From: Lentibacter sp.
GTDB lineage: Bacteria; Pseudomonadota; Alphaproteobacteria; Rhodobacterales; Rhodobacteraceae
Assembly: GCA_016744435.1 (NCBI GenBank)
Contig: JADGEJ010000010.1
Span: forward strand, 35,650 to 99,649
Direction of reading: 5' to 3'
DNA: 64,000 nt
Part shown: piece after piece, positions 27,872-37,561 of the stretch
How positions within the stretch are numbered: position 1 is the stretch's first letter
How the letters are laid out: the number at the start of each line of letters is the position of its first letter
The notes under the pieces: generated by a model
The model's input: the letters and a program-made list of their open reading frames with translations, nothing else
Told to the model about the DNA's origin: nothing
The model's database searches: none
Made by a program: the position numbers and the translations under genes

Positions 27872-28909
27872 TTACTTGCTGGCTTCGTACTCAGCCATCA
27901 GAGCGGCAGCTTGGTCGATAAGCGCTTGCCCGTCGATGCCTTTGCTCTTCATGTCAGCAACCCAAGCAGCCGTAACAGGCTGCGCTGCGGCGGCCCATAC
28001 GGCTGTTTCTTCAGCAGTCAACGTCTTGATCACGTTGCCGTTCTCAACTGCAGCTGCACGTGCAGGCGCGTCAAACGACTGTTGCGTTTCGCCCGCAAAG
28101 ACAGAGAATTCAAGACCAGAGTTTTTGTCGATTACGGCTTTCAGGTCATCAGGCATGCCGTTGTAAGCGTCGTTGTTCATCGCCAGAACAAAGCCCACAG
28201 TGTAGAGAGCCGGGCCTGTGAACTCAGTGTGATAGTCAACCAGCTCAGGCACTTTCAGAGCGCCGGTCACTTCCCAAGGAATGGTCGTGCCGTCGATAAC
28301 ACCTTTTGACATGGCTTCCGGAATGCCCGGAACGGGCAAGCCCACAGGCTCGGCGCTGAGCTCTTTGAGCAGGCCGTTTACAAGGCGCGACGGGCCACGC
28401 ATTTTGAGGCCAGCCATGTCGCTAGGAACGGCAATAGGCTCACTTGCGTGAATAACGCCGGGGCCGTGCACCCATGTGCCAAGCACATGAACGTCTTTGA
28501 AGTTCTCTGTCATGTGCTCTTCATACATCTTCCAGTAAGCGTATGAAGCGGCACCCGCGTCTGAAACAGTGAACGGAAGCTCAAACACTTCTGTGCGCGG
28601 GAAGCGGCCCGGCGTGTAGCCCACAACTGTCCAGACGATGTCAGCAACACCGTCGATCGCTTGGTCAAGCAGCTCAGGTGGCTTGCCGCCAAGCTGCATG
28701 CTTGGGAACTGGTCGATCTTGATGCGACCGCCTGAGTCTTTCTCGATATTGGCGACCCAGACATCCAAGATGTGCTTTGGCACGTTGGCTTGCGCTGGCA
28801 AGAACTGGTGCAGTTTGAGTGTTACGTCTTGCGCGAGTGCGCCTGTGGCTGAAAGTGCTGCAAAAGCAACGCCTGTCAGCGCACCCAGTACGGTTCTACG
28901 AGTTGTCAT
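27872..28909 (-). CDS. dctP: TRAP transporter substrate-binding protein
   Basis: 345 residues from ATG 28909, with GGGAG 6 bases before it. The Sec signal is MTTRRTVLGALTGVAFAALS with cleavage probably after ALA|QDV. The body is DctP-like: LHQFLPAQANVPKHILDVW and IKIDQFPSMQLGGKPPELLD. The conserved Arg-containing stretch (LKMRGPSRLVNGLL) usually binds a carboxylate, so an organic acid is the likely ligand. The exact substrate is unknown. The gene lies next to paaZ, and an aromatic or organic acid would fit, but that is inference. Confidence 0.93.
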   Translation of the reverse strand: MTTRRTVLGALTGVAFAALSATGALAQDVTLKLHQFLPAQANVPKHILDVWVANIEKDSGGRIKIDQFPSMQLGGKPPELLDQAIDGVADIVWTVVGYTPGRFPRTEVFELPFTVSDAGAASYAYWKMYEEHMTENFKDVHVLGTWVHGPGVIHASEPIAVPSDMAGLKMRGPSRLVNGLLKELSAEPVGLPVPGIPEAMSKGVIDGTTIPWEVTGALKVPELVDYHTEFTGPALYTVGFVLAMNNDAYNGMPDDLKAVIDKNSGLEFSVFAGETQQSFDAPARAAAVENGNVIKTLTAEETAVWAAAAQPVTAAWVADMKSKGIDGQALIDQAAALMAEYEASK

Positions 28910-28928
28910 AATCTTCTCCCTTTTGACA

Positions 28929-28962
28929 TCCGTTAACGGACGGTCTTTTTTGTTAGCCGTCC
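28929..28962 (-). promoter_or_regulatory. Palindromes in the dctP leader
   Basis: TCCGTTAACGGA (28929-28940) is a perfect 12-base palindrome. The overlapping GGACGG/CCGTCC arms (28937-28962) can form a hairpin. Either may be an operator or a leader structure for the TRAP operon. Confidence 0.35.
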
Positions 28963-29011
28963 AACCAAAGCAGATCGGGCGGACTTGGTCACCCACTATT
29001 TCTGCCAATTT

Positions 29012-29045
29012 TGTAACCATCTACAACTTTAGTTAACTTGTTACA
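29012..29045. promoter_or_regulatory. Inverted repeat upstream of the TRAP operon
   Basis: TGTAAC and GTTACA face each other across 22 bases that contain AGTTAACT. The region is AT-rich and lies between the end of paaZ and dctP, where the TRAP promoter must be. Confidence 0.25.
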
Positions 29046-29047
29046 GA

Positions 29048-31084
29048 TTATTTCTTCGAATACGCAACCATTGTCAGCAATTCATACTCCGCCACGATCT
29101 CACCGTTCTGGTTTGTCAGCCGCGCGTGCCAGCGCACTTCGCCGTAGTCTTCGTTGCGTGGTGTTTTGTGCTTCACGGTGAGCGCTACTTTGATGCTGTC
29201 GCCGGCCTCAACGGGCTTCATGAAACGCAGGTTATCAAGCCCCGTGTTGGCCAGAACCGGCCCTTCGTTTGGCTCGACAAACAGGCCCGCCGCGAACGAT
29301 AGCAGCAGATAGCCATGCGCCACACGGCCGGGAAAGAACGGGTTCCGCTCTGCGGCGGCTTGGTCCATGTGAGCGTAGAAAGTGTCACCGGTGAAGTTGG
29401 CGAAATGCTCGATGTCGTCGAGCGTAACGGTGCGCGCTTTGCTGTTGAGCGTCTCGCCAAGCGAGAGTTCGTCAAAGTGGCGCGTGAACGGGTGCGCTTT
29501 CTCGGAATGTTGCTTCGCGTTTGGCACCCATCGGCCTGTGACACTTGCCAGAATGTCAGGGCTGCCCTGAATGGCGGTGCGCTGCATGAAGTGCTTCACG
29601 CCGCGAATGCCGCCTTGCTCTTCGCCGCCGCCCGCGCGGCCCGGGCCGCCGTGCACAAGGTGCGGCATCGGCGCGCCGTGGCCTGTGCTTTCAGCCATGC
29701 TGTCGCGGTTGTTAAAGTAAAGCCGCCCGTGGAAAGCGCCAGAGCCAAGCGCGACTTCGCGGGCAACTTCGGGATCATGCGTGATAACTGAGGCAACAAG
29801 ACTGCCCTGCCCTTTGTTGGCGAGCTGGATGGCGTGGCCAATGTCGCGGTAGCCCATGACAGTTGAGACCGGGCCAAACGCCTCGGTGTCATGTACCTTC
29901 TTGGCTCTATCAGGGTCAGCGCAGTGAAACAGCATCGGCGAAACAAACGCGCCGTTCTGCGCGCTCTCCCCGATGATCTTAATGTCGTCATTGCCAAAGA
30001 CACGCTCGGCCTCTTGGCCGATGATCGCGGCTTTGGCGAGCACGTCTGCCTTCTGGCTGGCCGACACCAGCGCGCCCATGCGCACGCCCTCTGCCTGAGG
30101 GTCGCCAATGGTGGTTTTCGCAAGCTTCGCCGAGAGCGCTTCGATCACCGGCTGCACGAGGCCGTCAGGCGCGATGATGCGGCGAATGGCTGTGCATTTC
30201 TGCCCCGCTTTCGTTGTCATCTCGCGCAGGGCTTCCTTGATGAACAGATCAAACTCCGGCGTTTCGGGCGTGGCGTCTGGCCCCAAAATCGACGCGTTAA
30301 GGCTGTCTTGCTCGGCGGTAAAGCGCACGCCGTTGACCATGAGGTTGCGGTTGTTGCGCAGTTTAAATGCCGTGTCAGCCGAGCCAGTAAACGTCACGGC
30401 GTCTTGGCAGTTGAGCAAGTCGAGCGTGTTGCCAAGCCCGCCTGTGACCAGCTGCAAAGCACCTGCGGGGAGGATGCCACTGTCAAGCATCAGACGCACG
30501 CAAAGCTCGGTTACATAGCAGGTCGCTGTCGCGGGCTTCACGACGCAAGGCACGCCCGCCAGAAGGCTTGGCGCGACTTTCTCAAGCATGCCCCAGACGG
30601 GGAAGTTGAAGGCGTTGATATGCACAGACACACCTTGCAGTGGCGTGTAAATATGCTGACCAAGGAAGCTGCCAGTGCGGCCAAGTTGCTCGATGTCGCC
30701 GTCAACATAGACATGATCATCGGGCATTTCACGCCGCCCCTTGGAGGCGTAAACAAACATCGTTCCGATGCCACCGTCGATGTCAAAGGCGTGGTCGCTT
30801 TGCGTGGCCCCTGTGGCGAAGGACGCATCGTAGAGCGCCTGCTTGTGGCCTGTCAGGTGCATGGCCAAAGCCTTGAGCATCCGCGCGCGGTCATGGAACG
30901 TCATCGCGCGCAGGGCTGGCCCGCCTTTGGAGCGGCCAAACTCAAGCATCGCCGCGAAGTCTAACCCGTCGTTGCCAGCCCGCGCGATCACCTCGCCTGT
31001 CACCGCGCTTTCGATGTCGCGCGCGCCTGCTCCGGGGTTGATCCACTCACCGTGTACAAAGCTTTGGATGTCTTGCTGGCTCAT
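29048..31084 (-). CDS. paaZ: Oxepin-CoA hydrolase / 3-oxo-5,6-dehydrosuberyl-CoA semialdehyde dehydrogenase
   Basis: 678 residues, close to the E. coli enzyme's length. It is a fusion that opens the oxepin-CoA ring and oxidises the resulting aldehyde in phenylacetate breakdown. The ALDH part (1-~520) has the acid/base E258 in FTAEQDSLN and nucleophile C297 in AGQKCTAIRR. The C-terminal MaoC/hotdog hydratase (about 535-678) has GDTFYAHMD and FFPGRVAHGYLLLS with its catalytic Asp/His. GGGAGGACGTG precedes ATG 31084. It is divergent from paaG across a shared 85-base control region. Confidence 0.96.
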   Translation of the reverse strand: MSQQDIQSFVHGEWINPGAGARDIESAVTGEVIARAGNDGLDFAAMLEFGRSKGGPALRAMTFHDRARMLKALAMHLTGHKQALYDASFATGATQSDHAFDIDGGIGTMFVYASKGRREMPDDHVYVDGDIEQLGRTGSFLGQHIYTPLQGVSVHINAFNFPVWGMLEKVAPSLLAGVPCVVKPATATCYVTELCVRLMLDSGILPAGALQLVTGGLGNTLDLLNCQDAVTFTGSADTAFKLRNNRNLMVNGVRFTAEQDSLNASILGPDATPETPEFDLFIKEALREMTTKAGQKCTAIRRIIAPDGLVQPVIEALSAKLAKTTIGDPQAEGVRMGALVSASQKADVLAKAAIIGQEAERVFGNDDIKIIGESAQNGAFVSPMLFHCADPDRAKKVHDTEAFGPVSTVMGYRDIGHAIQLANKGQGSLVASVITHDPEVAREVALGSGAFHGRLYFNNRDSMAESTGHGAPMPHLVHGGPGRAGGGEEQGGIRGVKHFMQRTAIQGSPDILASVTGRWVPNAKQHSEKAHPFTRHFDELSLGETLNSKARTVTLDDIEHFANFTGDTFYAHMDQAAAERNPFFPGRVAHGYLLLSFAAGLFVEPNEGPVLANTGLDNLRFMKPVEAGDSIKVALTVKHKTPRNEDYGEVRWHARLTNQNGEIVAEYELLTMVAYSKK

Positions 31085-31118
31085 CACGTCCTCCCAAACG
31101 ATTCTTGCTTAAATATTG

Positions 31119-31132
31119 ACCGACCGGTTGGT
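31119..31132. promoter_or_regulatory. Candidate PaaR (TetR-type) operator between paaZ and paaG
   Basis: ACCGACCGGTTGGT is a palindrome with one mismatched pair, centred between the two divergent starts. TetR-family regulators of acyl-CoA and phenylacetate genes often bind ACCGACCGGTCGGT-like sites, and a TetR gene ends this cluster. The assignment is inference from position and shape. Confidence 0.55.
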
Positions 31133-31169
31133 TTATGCAAGCTTTCTTGAAATTGAGGGGGGAGCTTCG

Positions 31170-31943
31170 ATGACAATACTGGTAGAAGATCACGGTAATT
31201 GGATTGAGATTACACTCAACCGCCCTGACCGTTTGAACAGCTTTAACGAGACCATGCACGCCGAGTTGCGCGCCGCACTTGAGGCCGCAAAAACAAAGCG
31301 CGCGGTGCTGTTAACAGGCGCTGGCCGCGGCTTTTGCGCGGGGCAGGATCTGGGCGACCGCAACCCAGCAACAATGGATGGCCCGCCTAACCTTGGCAAA
31401 ACAGTGCGCGACTTCTGGGCGCCATTAGTGCGCCAGATTCGCGGGCTGGAAATGCCTGTTGTCTGCGCGGTGAACGGCGTTGCGGCTGGAGCGGGCTCCT
31501 CGCTCGCGCTTAACTGCGACATGGTTTTTGCCGCCGAGAGCGCCAAGTTCATCCAGTCTTTCGCCAAGGTCGGGCTTATCCCCGACACGGGCGGCAGCTG
31601 GCAACTCACCCGCAAGCTGGGTGCGGCGCGCGCTATGGGCCTCGCGCTCACCGCCGAGCCGCTCACCGCCACGCAAGCCGCCGACTGGGGGCTGATCTGG
31701 AAGGCGCTCCCCGACGACGCGCTGATGAGTGAGGCGCGCGCACAAACCGAGCGGCTCGCCAATGGCCCAACCTTTGGCTTGGCCGCAACCAAACGCGCCA
31801 TCGACGCCGCGGCGACCAACACTTTGGATGCGCAACTTGAGCTTGAGGCAGACCTCATGAAAGCCTGCGGCGAGAGCGCAGATTACGCAGAAGGCGTCGC
31901 GGCCTTCTTGGGCAAACGCGCACCGGAGTATCAGGGCAAATGA
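31170..31943 (+). CDS. paaG: 1,2-epoxyphenylacetyl-CoA isomerase (enoyl-CoA hydratase/isomerase family)
   Basis: 257 residues from ATG 31170 (MTILVEDHGNWIEITLNRP), after GGGGGGAG. It has a crotonase fold: AGRGFCAGQDLGDR forms the first oxyanion block and CAVNGVAAGAGSSLALNCD the second. AKVGLIPDTGGSW places an acidic residue where PaaG has its catalytic Asp. In the pathway it turns ring-epoxide CoA into oxepin-CoA, the substrate of PaaZ encoded next door. The upstream extension to 31116 runs through the operator and is rejected. paaI overlaps its stop by 4 bases. Confidence 0.93.
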   Translation: MTILVEDHGNWIEITLNRPDRLNSFNETMHAELRAALEAAKTKRAVLLTGAGRGFCAGQDLGDRNPATMDGPPNLGKTVRDFWAPLVRQIRGLEMPVVCAVNGVAAGAGSSLALNCDMVFAAESAKFIQSFAKVGLIPDTGGSWQLTRKLGAARAMGLALTAEPLTATQAADWGLIWKALPDDALMSEARAQTERLANGPTFGLAATKRAIDAAATNTLDAQLELEADLMKACGESADYAEGVAAFLGKRAPEYQGK

Positions 31944-32368
31944 AAAGTATCGCAGAGCAATCGGCCGCCGCCATGTGGGCGGGCGACGAAGCCTCAAAGT
32001 GGATGGGATTTGAGATCACCTCCATCACAGAAGGCGCAGCCACGCTTGAAATGACGGTGGCGAAACACCACTGCAACGGCCACGGCATGTGCCACGGTGG
32101 CATCACCTTTGCCCTCGCCGACAGCGCCTTTGCTTTTGCGTGTAACTCGCGCAACCAAGCGACTGTGGCGCAGCACAACTCTATCACCTATCTCGCCCCC
32201 GGCAAGCTGGGCGACAGGCTCACCGCGACAGCGCGGGAAGTGAGCCTCACGGGGCGCTCAGGCATTTACGATGTCAAAGTGACAACCCAAGCCGGAGTAA
32301 CGATCGCCGAATTTCGCGGCCATTCGCGCGCGATTAAGGGCAAGCTTTTTGAGGAGGAAAAAGCATGA
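31940..32368 (+). CDS. paaI: Phenylacetyl-CoA-type thioesterase
   Basis: 142 residues, a hotdog-fold thioesterase. HGMCHGGITFALADSAFAFA is the PaaI signature with the catalytic Asp in LADSAF. PaaI hydrolyses ring-hydroxylated or stalled phenylacetyl-CoA derivatives to free trapped CoA. ATGA overlaps the paaG stop, and its own stop overlaps the paaK start by 4 bases, so the three are translationally coupled. Confidence 0.93.
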   Translation: MKSIAEQSAAAMWAGDEASKWMGFEITSITEGAATLEMTVAKHHCNGHGMCHGGITFALADSAFAFACNSRNQATVAQHNSITYLAPGKLGDRLTATAREVSLTGRSGIYDVKVTTQAGVTIAEFRGHSRAIKGKLFEEEKA

Positions 32369-33684
32369 AAGACCTGACCCCAAGCCGCGACAGCCTTGAC
32401 CCTATCGAAGTTGCCAGCCGCGACGAAATTCAGGCGCTGCAACTTGAGCGCATGAAGTGGTCGCTGCGCCATGCCTATGACAACGTGCCGATGTATCGCC
32501 AGCGCTTTGATGAGGCGGGGGTTCACCCCGATGATCTGAAGTCACTGGCTGACCTCGCGAAGTTTCCGTTCACCTACAAGAACGACTTGCGCGACAACTA
32601 CCCGTTCGGCCTGAGCGCTGTGCCCAGAGAGCAGCTGGCGCGCATTCATGCCTCGTCGGGCACCACGGGCAAGCCGACTGTTGTTGTCTACACCCAGAAC
32701 GACATCAACGTTTGGGCCGACACGCTGGCGCGCAGCCTGCGGGCCTCGGGGCTTCAAGCCGGTGACATGGTGCACAACGCCTATGGCTACGGGCTGTTCA
32801 CAGGCGGCCTCGGCGCGCATTACGGCATCGAGCGGCTTGGCGCGACTGTTGTTCCCATGGGCGGCGGGCAGACGGAAAAGCAGGTTGGCCTGATCACCGA
32901 CTTTGAGCCAAAGGGCATCATGGTGACACCATCTTACATGCTCAACATTCTTGAAGGCTTTCACAAGGCCGGGATCGACCCGCGGAGCAGCTCGCTGCAA
33001 GTTGGCGTGTTTGGCGCCGAGCCTTGGACAAACGCCATGCGCCTTGAAGTGGAAGAGGCGTTTGATATGCACGCTGTCGACATTTACGGCCTCAGCGAGA
33101 TCATGGGGCCGGGTGTTGCCAACGAATGCATCGAGACAAAAGACGGGCTGCATGTTTGGGAAGACCACTACTACCCCGAGATCATCAACCCAGTCACAGG
33201 CGAGGTCGTGGAAGACGGCGAAGAGGGCGAACTTGTGTTCACCACGCTGACCAAAGAAGGCATGCCGATGATCCGCTATCGCACGCGCGATCTGACGCGT
33301 TTGCTGCCCGGCACGGCACGCTCAATGCGGCGGATGGAGAAGATCACTGGGCGCTCTGACGACATGATCATCCTGCGTGGTGTGAACGTCTTCCCGACGC
33401 AGATCGAAGAGCAAGTGATGGCGACAGGCGGCCTTGCGCCCTACTTCCAGATCGAGCTCTACAAGTCAGGCCGGATGGACGCGATGCGGGTGTTTGTGGA
33501 AGCCGCGCCAGACGCGGCGAACGAGCTCGCCAAGACAGCAGCTGCGCGGATGTTGACCAAGCACATCAAAGACATCGTCGGCGTGTCGACAGAAGTTGTT
33601 GTCGGCGATCCAGGCTCAGTGGCGCGCAGCCAAGGCAAGGCTGTCCGCGTGATCGACAACCGCGACAGCCAAGAACGGGGCTAA
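32365..33684 (+). CDS. paaK: Phenylacetate-CoA ligase
   Basis: 439 residues. It activates phenylacetate with ATP and CoA, the first step of the pathway. The P-loop is HASSGTTGKPTVVVYTQ (about 95-111). DIYGLSEIMGPGVANEC is the A5 block, and GRSDDMIILRGVNVFPTQIE the hinge and C-terminal lid start. Length and blocks match aerobic PaaK. The ribosome site is AGGAGG inside the end of paaI. Confidence 0.97.
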   Translation: MKDLTPSRDSLDPIEVASRDEIQALQLERMKWSLRHAYDNVPMYRQRFDEAGVHPDDLKSLADLAKFPFTYKNDLRDNYPFGLSAVPREQLARIHASSGTTGKPTVVVYTQNDINVWADTLARSLRASGLQAGDMVHNAYGYGLFTGGLGAHYGIERLGATVVPMGGGQTEKQVGLITDFEPKGIMVTPSYMLNILEGFHKAGIDPRSSSLQVGVFGAEPWTNAMRLEVEEAFDMHAVDIYGLSEIMGPGVANECIETKDGLHVWEDHYYPEIINPVTGEVVEDGEEGELVFTTLTKEGMPMIRYRTRDLTRLLPGTARSMRRMEKITGRSDDMIILRGVNVFPTQIEEQVMATGGLAPYFQIELYKSGRMDAMRVFVEAAPDAANELAKTAAARMLTKHIKDIVGVSTEVVVGDPGSVARSQGKAVRVIDNRDSQERG

Positions 33685-33688
33685 GGCA

Positions 33689-34291
33689 TTGGCGCGCACA
33701 CTTGCTCAAGACTATGACGACAAGCGCGCGGCTATCTTGCGCGCCGCCGCACGGCTGTTTGCCGACGAGGGCTATGGCCGTGCGTCGATGTCGCAAGTGG
33801 CGCAGGAATGCGGCATCTCGAAAGCCAACATCTACCACTACTACCCCAGCAAAGAGGCGCTGCTGTTTGACATGCTCGACAGCCACCTGAGCGAGTTGCG
33901 TGACCGCGTTGTTGGGCTTGAGTTCGTAAGCGACGACCCGAAGGAGCAGCTGCGCGAGATCATCACCGAGGTGCTGCTGACGTATCAAGGCGCTGACGCG
34001 GAACACGACGTTATGCTGAGCGCCATGCAGGCTTTGCCAGAGCCGCAACAAGACAAGCTGCGCCACTACCAAAAAGAAGCCACCGCCGTGTTGCGCGGCA
34101 GATTGGCCGCGATCTGCCCGCCCGATGTGGCCGCTGACCGCGCCAGGCTCTGGGCCTTGACGATGTCTGTCTTTGGCATGCTGAACTGGCACTACAAATG
34201 GAGCAGCTCGGCTGACGAAGCCCTGCGCCGCGAGCATGCAGGCTTGATTAGTGACTTGGTGATTGGCGGAGTTGGCAACCTGACGGCTTAA
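33689..34291 (+). CDS. paaR: TetR/AcrR family regulator of the phenylacetate genes
   Basis: 200 residues. The N-terminal TetR helix-turn-helix is about 12-60 (AAARLFADEGYGRASMSQVA then CGISKANIYHYYPSKEALL). The C-terminal ligand domain is variable. The start is TTG at 33689, 4 bases after the paaK stop, with GGGG 8 bases before it; the next ATG would delete part of the HTH. Its place at the end of paaGIK and the palindrome at 31119 suggest it represses both divergent units and responds to phenylacetyl-CoA. The name follows context. Confidence 0.85.
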   Translation: MARTLAQDYDDKRAAILRAAARLFADEGYGRASMSQVAQECGISKANIYHYYPSKEALLFDMLDSHLSELRDRVVGLEFVSDDPKEQLREIITEVLLTYQGADAEHDVMLSAMQALPEPQQDKLRHYQKEATAVLRGRLAAICPPDVAADRARLWALTMSVFGMLNWHYKWSSSADEALRREHAGLISDLVIGGVGNLTA

Positions 34292-34298
34292 ACGCAAA

Positions 34299-34328
34299 AA
34301 GGCCCCGGCATTTCTGCCGAGGCCTCTC
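34299..34328. terminator. Bidirectional terminator between paaR and pnp
   Basis: AGGCCCCGGCA pairs with TGCCGAGGCCT (one mismatch) around TTTC. On the minus strand it continues into TTTTTGCGTTT for pnp; on the plus strand into CTCATTTTG for paaR. Confidence 0.85.
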
Positions 34329-34345
34329 ATTTTGAAAACGAAGAC

Positions 34346-36487
34346 TTAGTCTTCTTTTTTCTCTTTGGCTTCAGGCGCAACTTCTTCGCCAGTTGTCTGG
34401 TCAACAACTTTCATCGACAGGCGCACCTTGCCGCGATCATCAAAGCCCAAGAGCTTAACTTTCACGTCTTGGCCTTCTTTCAGAACGTCTGAAGGGTGGT
34501 TCAAGCGGCGGTTTTCGATTTGTGAAACGTGCACAAGGCCGTCGCGCTTGCCGAAGAAGTTAACGAAGGCGCCGAAGTCGACGATCTTCACAACTTTGCC
34601 GTCATAGACTTGGCCTTCTTCAGGCTCTGCCACGATCGAGTGGATCATGTCGTAAGCCTTCTTGATGGCCTCGCCGTTTGGCGATGCGATCTTGATGATG
34701 CCTTCGTCGTTGATATCAACTTTCGCGCCTGACACTTCAACGATCTCACGGATCACCTTACCGCCTGAGCCGATCACTTCACGGATCTTGTCAGTCGGGA
34801 TTTGCATTGTCTCAATGCGTGGTGCGTGGATCGAGAAATCAGCCGCGCCGTCGAGCGCTTTGTTCATCTCTTCAAGGATATGAAGGCGGCCTTCTTTCGC
34901 TTGCGCGAGGGCTTTTTCCATAATCTCTGGCGTGATGCCTGCAACTTTGATGTCCATCTGAAGTGACGTGATGCCCTCAGCAGTACCGGCAACTTTGAAG
35001 TCCATATCACCAAGGTGATCTTCGTCACCCAAGATGTCAGTCAGAACAGCGTAAGAGCCGTCTTCCTCAAGGATCAGACCCATCGCAACACCGGCAACCG
35101 CTGTCTTGAGCGGAACGCCCGCGTCCATCATAGCGAGCGAGCCGCCACAAACAGAGGCCATAGATGACGAGCCGTTTGACTCGGTGATCTCTGACACAAG
35201 GCGGATCGTGTAGGGGAAGTCTGTCGCGGCAGGCAGAACAGCCTGAAGCGCGCGCCAAGCCAGCTTACCATGGCCGATTTCGCGACGGCCGGGAGGGCCC
35301 ACGCGGCCAGCTTCACCAACCGAATAGGGAGGGAAGTTGTAGTGCAGCAGGAAGTTTGACTTGAAGTTGCCGTGCAGCGCGTCGATGAACTGCTCGTCGT
35401 CTCCGGTGCCGAGCGTCGTTACAACGAGGCCCTGCGTTTCGCCGCGTGTGAACAGCGCTGAGCCGTGTGTACGGGGCAGAAGGCCGGTTTCGCTCACAAT
35501 CGGGCGCACTGTGTCGAGCGCGCGGCCGTCGATACGCTTGCCTGTTTTGACAACGTCACCACGCAGGATGCCCGCTTCGAGCTTTTTCATCGCCGAGCCA
35601 AGGTTGGCGTCGTCGCGTTGCTCGTCTGTCAGCGCGTCCATAACTACGGCACGGGCCGCCGAAACAGCTGTTGTGCGCTCTTGCTTGTCGGTGTTGGCAA
35701 AAGCAGCGCGCATGTCTTTTTCGCCAGCTTTTTTCACAGCTTCGTAAAGCTCTGAGTAGTCAGCAGGCTGGAAGTCAAACGGCTCTTTCGCGGCGTCTTC
35801 GGCCAGCGAAATGATGCAGTCGATAACCGGCTGGATGTTGTCATGAGCGAACTTCACCGCGCCAAGCATTTCTGCTTCTGTCAGTTCGTAGGCCTCGGAT
35901 TCAACCATCATCACGGCGTCTTTTGTGCCGGCGACAACAAGGTCCAAACGCTGGTCTGGGTTGTTGCGAAGGTCTTGCATGTCGTCAACCGTTGGGTTGA
36001 GCACATAGTCACCGTCTTCAAAGCCAACGCGCGCACAGGCGATCGGGCCCATGAACGGTGCGCCAGAAATTGTGAGCGCTGCTGAGGCGGCGATCATCGC
36101 AACCATGTCAGGGTCGTTCACAAGGTCATGCGACAGAACTGTACACATCACCAGAACTTCGTTTTTGAAGCCAGGAACAAACAGCGGGCGCAGCGGGCGG
36201 TCAATAAGACGCGCAGTCAGCGTCTCTTTTTCCGTCGGGCGCGCTTCACGCTTGAAGAAGCCACCGGGGATTTTACCGGCAGCGTAGTATTTCTCTTGGT
36301 AGTGAACTGTCAGCGGGAAGAAGTCTTGGCCCGGCTTTTGCTTTTTCGCAAAAGTAACAGCAGCCATAACTGACGTTTCACCCAATGTGGCGATGACACA
36401 GCCATCTGCCTGACGAGCAATCTTGCCCGTTTCGAGTGTCAGCGTCTCTTCGCCCCACTCGATCGATTTCTTAGTTACGTTAAACAT
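34346..36487 (-). CDS. pnp: Polynucleotide phosphorylase
   Basis: 713 residues from ATG 36487 ([19 protein letters not shown]), with AGGAAA 6 bases before it. Domain order: RNase PH 1 (about 10-140), alpha-helical linker, RNase PH 2 (about 310-540), KH domain ([20 protein letters not shown]) and S1 domain ([20 protein letters not shown]), then a charged tail. It degrades RNA 3' to 5' with phosphate as part of the degradosome. A longer frame to 36676 has no ribosome site. rpsO, its usual neighbour, is 1.7 kb away with two opposite-strand genes between. Confidence 0.97.
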   Translation of the reverse strand: MFNVTKKSIEWGEETLTLETGKIARQADGCVIATLGETSVMAAVTFAKKQKPGQDFFPLTVHYQEKYYAAGKIPGGFFKREARPTEKETLTARLIDRPLRPLFVPGFKNEVLVMCTVLSHDLVNDPDMVAMIAASAALTISGAPFMGPIACARVGFEDGDYVLNPTVDDMQDLRNNPDQRLDLVVAGTKDAVMMVESEAYELTEAEMLGAVKFAHDNIQPVIDCIISLAEDAAKEPFDFQPADYSELYEAVKKAGEKDMRAAFANTDKQERTTAVSAARAVVMDALTDEQRDDANLGSAMKKLEAGILRGDVVKTGKRIDGRALDTVRPIVSETGLLPRTHGSALFTRGETQGLVVTTLGTGDDEQFIDALHGNFKSNFLLHYNFPPYSVGEAGRVGPPGRREIGHGKLAWRALQAVLPAATDFPYTIRLVSEITESNGSSSMASVCGGSLAMMDAGVPLKTAVAGVAMGLILEEDGSYAVLTDILGDEDHLGDMDFKVAGTAEGITSLQMDIKVAGITPEIMEKALAQAKEGRLHILEEMNKALDGAADFSIHAPRIETMQIPTDKIREVIGSGGKVIREIVEVSGAKVDINDEGIIKIASPNGEAIKKAYDMIHSIVAEPEEGQVYDGKVVKIVDFGAFVNFFGKRDGLVHVSQIENRRLNHPSDVLKEGQDVKVKLLGFDDRGKVRLSMKVVDQTTGEEVAPEAKEKKED

Positions 36488-36541
36488 ATCGTTTCCTATG
36501 TCGGAGCACCCACGAGCGTATCCCGTGTCTCCTGTTTGAAT

Positions 36542-36559
36542 GGCGGCCCCATTGCCGCC
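36542..36559 (-). other. Hairpin in the pnp leader
   Basis: GGCGGC/GCCGCC around a 6-base loop lies about 55 bases ahead of the pnp start. In other bacteria a leader stem cut by RNase III serves pnp autoregulation; this could be an equivalent, but the stem is short. The rest of the 286-base gap (36488-36773) shows no gene. Confidence 0.3.
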
Positions 36560-36773
36560 GGCTCTTACTATCATACTTTGGTGTGCCAGAGCCTTTGCCC
36601 ACCTTCTCAGATTAGCGGGCCATACACGAGTTTTGGCTGTTTGGAAACAAAGTAATTGGCCGTGTCTCTGTATCAATAACAGAGTGTTTTTAACCTCTAG
36701 GTAGATTATTGCTGCTAAAGTGAATTAACTGAGGCTTTAAAGCGGCTCGATTGCCGGCTTACCGCGAGGACCA

Positions 36774-37487
36774 ATGACAAAATCCAAACTCATTTTTACC
36801 GTTCTATTTGCTGTGTTTTTCGGCTGCACCCTGTTGACGGCAACTGCTCAAGCCAAAGACGCTGACAAGCCTCGCATCGTCGCGATTGGCGACAGCCTGA
36901 TGGCGTGGCACCGCGGCGCTGACCTTTCGATTGCCGATGCCGTGTCTAGAGGGCTGGGTGAGCCTGTCACCAACCGTGCCATTTCCGGCGCGAGGATCAT
37001 CTATGGCCTGCCTGTGAGCGGCGCTTTGGGCATGAAGATCACCAATCAGTTTCGCAAGGACACAAAGGCTGACTGGGTCATCATGACAGGGGGCGGTAAC
37101 GACTTCATGCTGGGCTGTGGCTGCGGCGCTTGCGAGCGGCGCATGGCACGGCTCATTTCCACTGACGGGCGCAAGGGCGAAGTGCCCAAACTGGTGTCGC
37201 GCATTCGCAAAACCGGCGCGCGCGTTGTCTATGTTGGCTATTTGCGCAGCCCGGGCATGGGCTCTCCGATCGAGGCCTGCAAAGACGAGGGCGACGAGTT
37301 TGAAGCGCGCCTTACCAAGCTCGCAAAACGCGATAAGGGCCTCTACTTTCTCTCGCTGCGAGACCTTGTCCCCAGCGGCGACCGCAGCTTTCACGGCGCC
37401 GACATGATCCACCCCTCGCGCAAGGCGAGCCGCGCCATTGGTGCGCGCGTGACACGTCTGATCAAGAAGGCCGACCGCGCCCGCTGA
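36774..37487 (+). CDS. Exported SGNH/GDSL hydrolase
   Basis: 237 residues. A signal peptide is clear (KLIFTVLFAVFFGCTLLTAT, cleavage near AQA|KDA). SGNH blocks: IGDSLMAW with nucleophile Ser41, Gly in block II (RAISGAR), GGGNDF (106-111) with the block III Asn, and DMIHPS with the catalytic Asp and His. A cysteine cluster (Cys115, 117, 120) follows block III, possibly bridged in the periplasm. It is an esterase/lipase-type enzyme of unknown substrate. It lies opposite in strand to pnp and rpsO; a small DsrE-like exported protein follows. Confidence 0.9.
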   Translation: MTKSKLIFTVLFAVFFGCTLLTATAQAKDADKPRIVAIGDSLMAWHRGADLSIADAVSRGLGEPVTNRAISGARIIYGLPVSGALGMKITNQFRKDTKADWVIMTGGGNDFMLGCGCGACERRMARLISTDGRKGEVPKLVSRIRKTGARVVYVGYLRSPGMGSPIEACKDEGDEFEARLTKLAKRDKGLYFLSLRDLVPSGDRSFHGADMIHPSRKASRAIGARVTRLIKKADRAR

Positions 37488-37561
37488 TGCAATCGTGATC
37501 GCGCTGTCGTTGATCGCATTTGCCCCGAGCGCTAAGCTCTTGATGAAAAGAGGAGGCCGCC

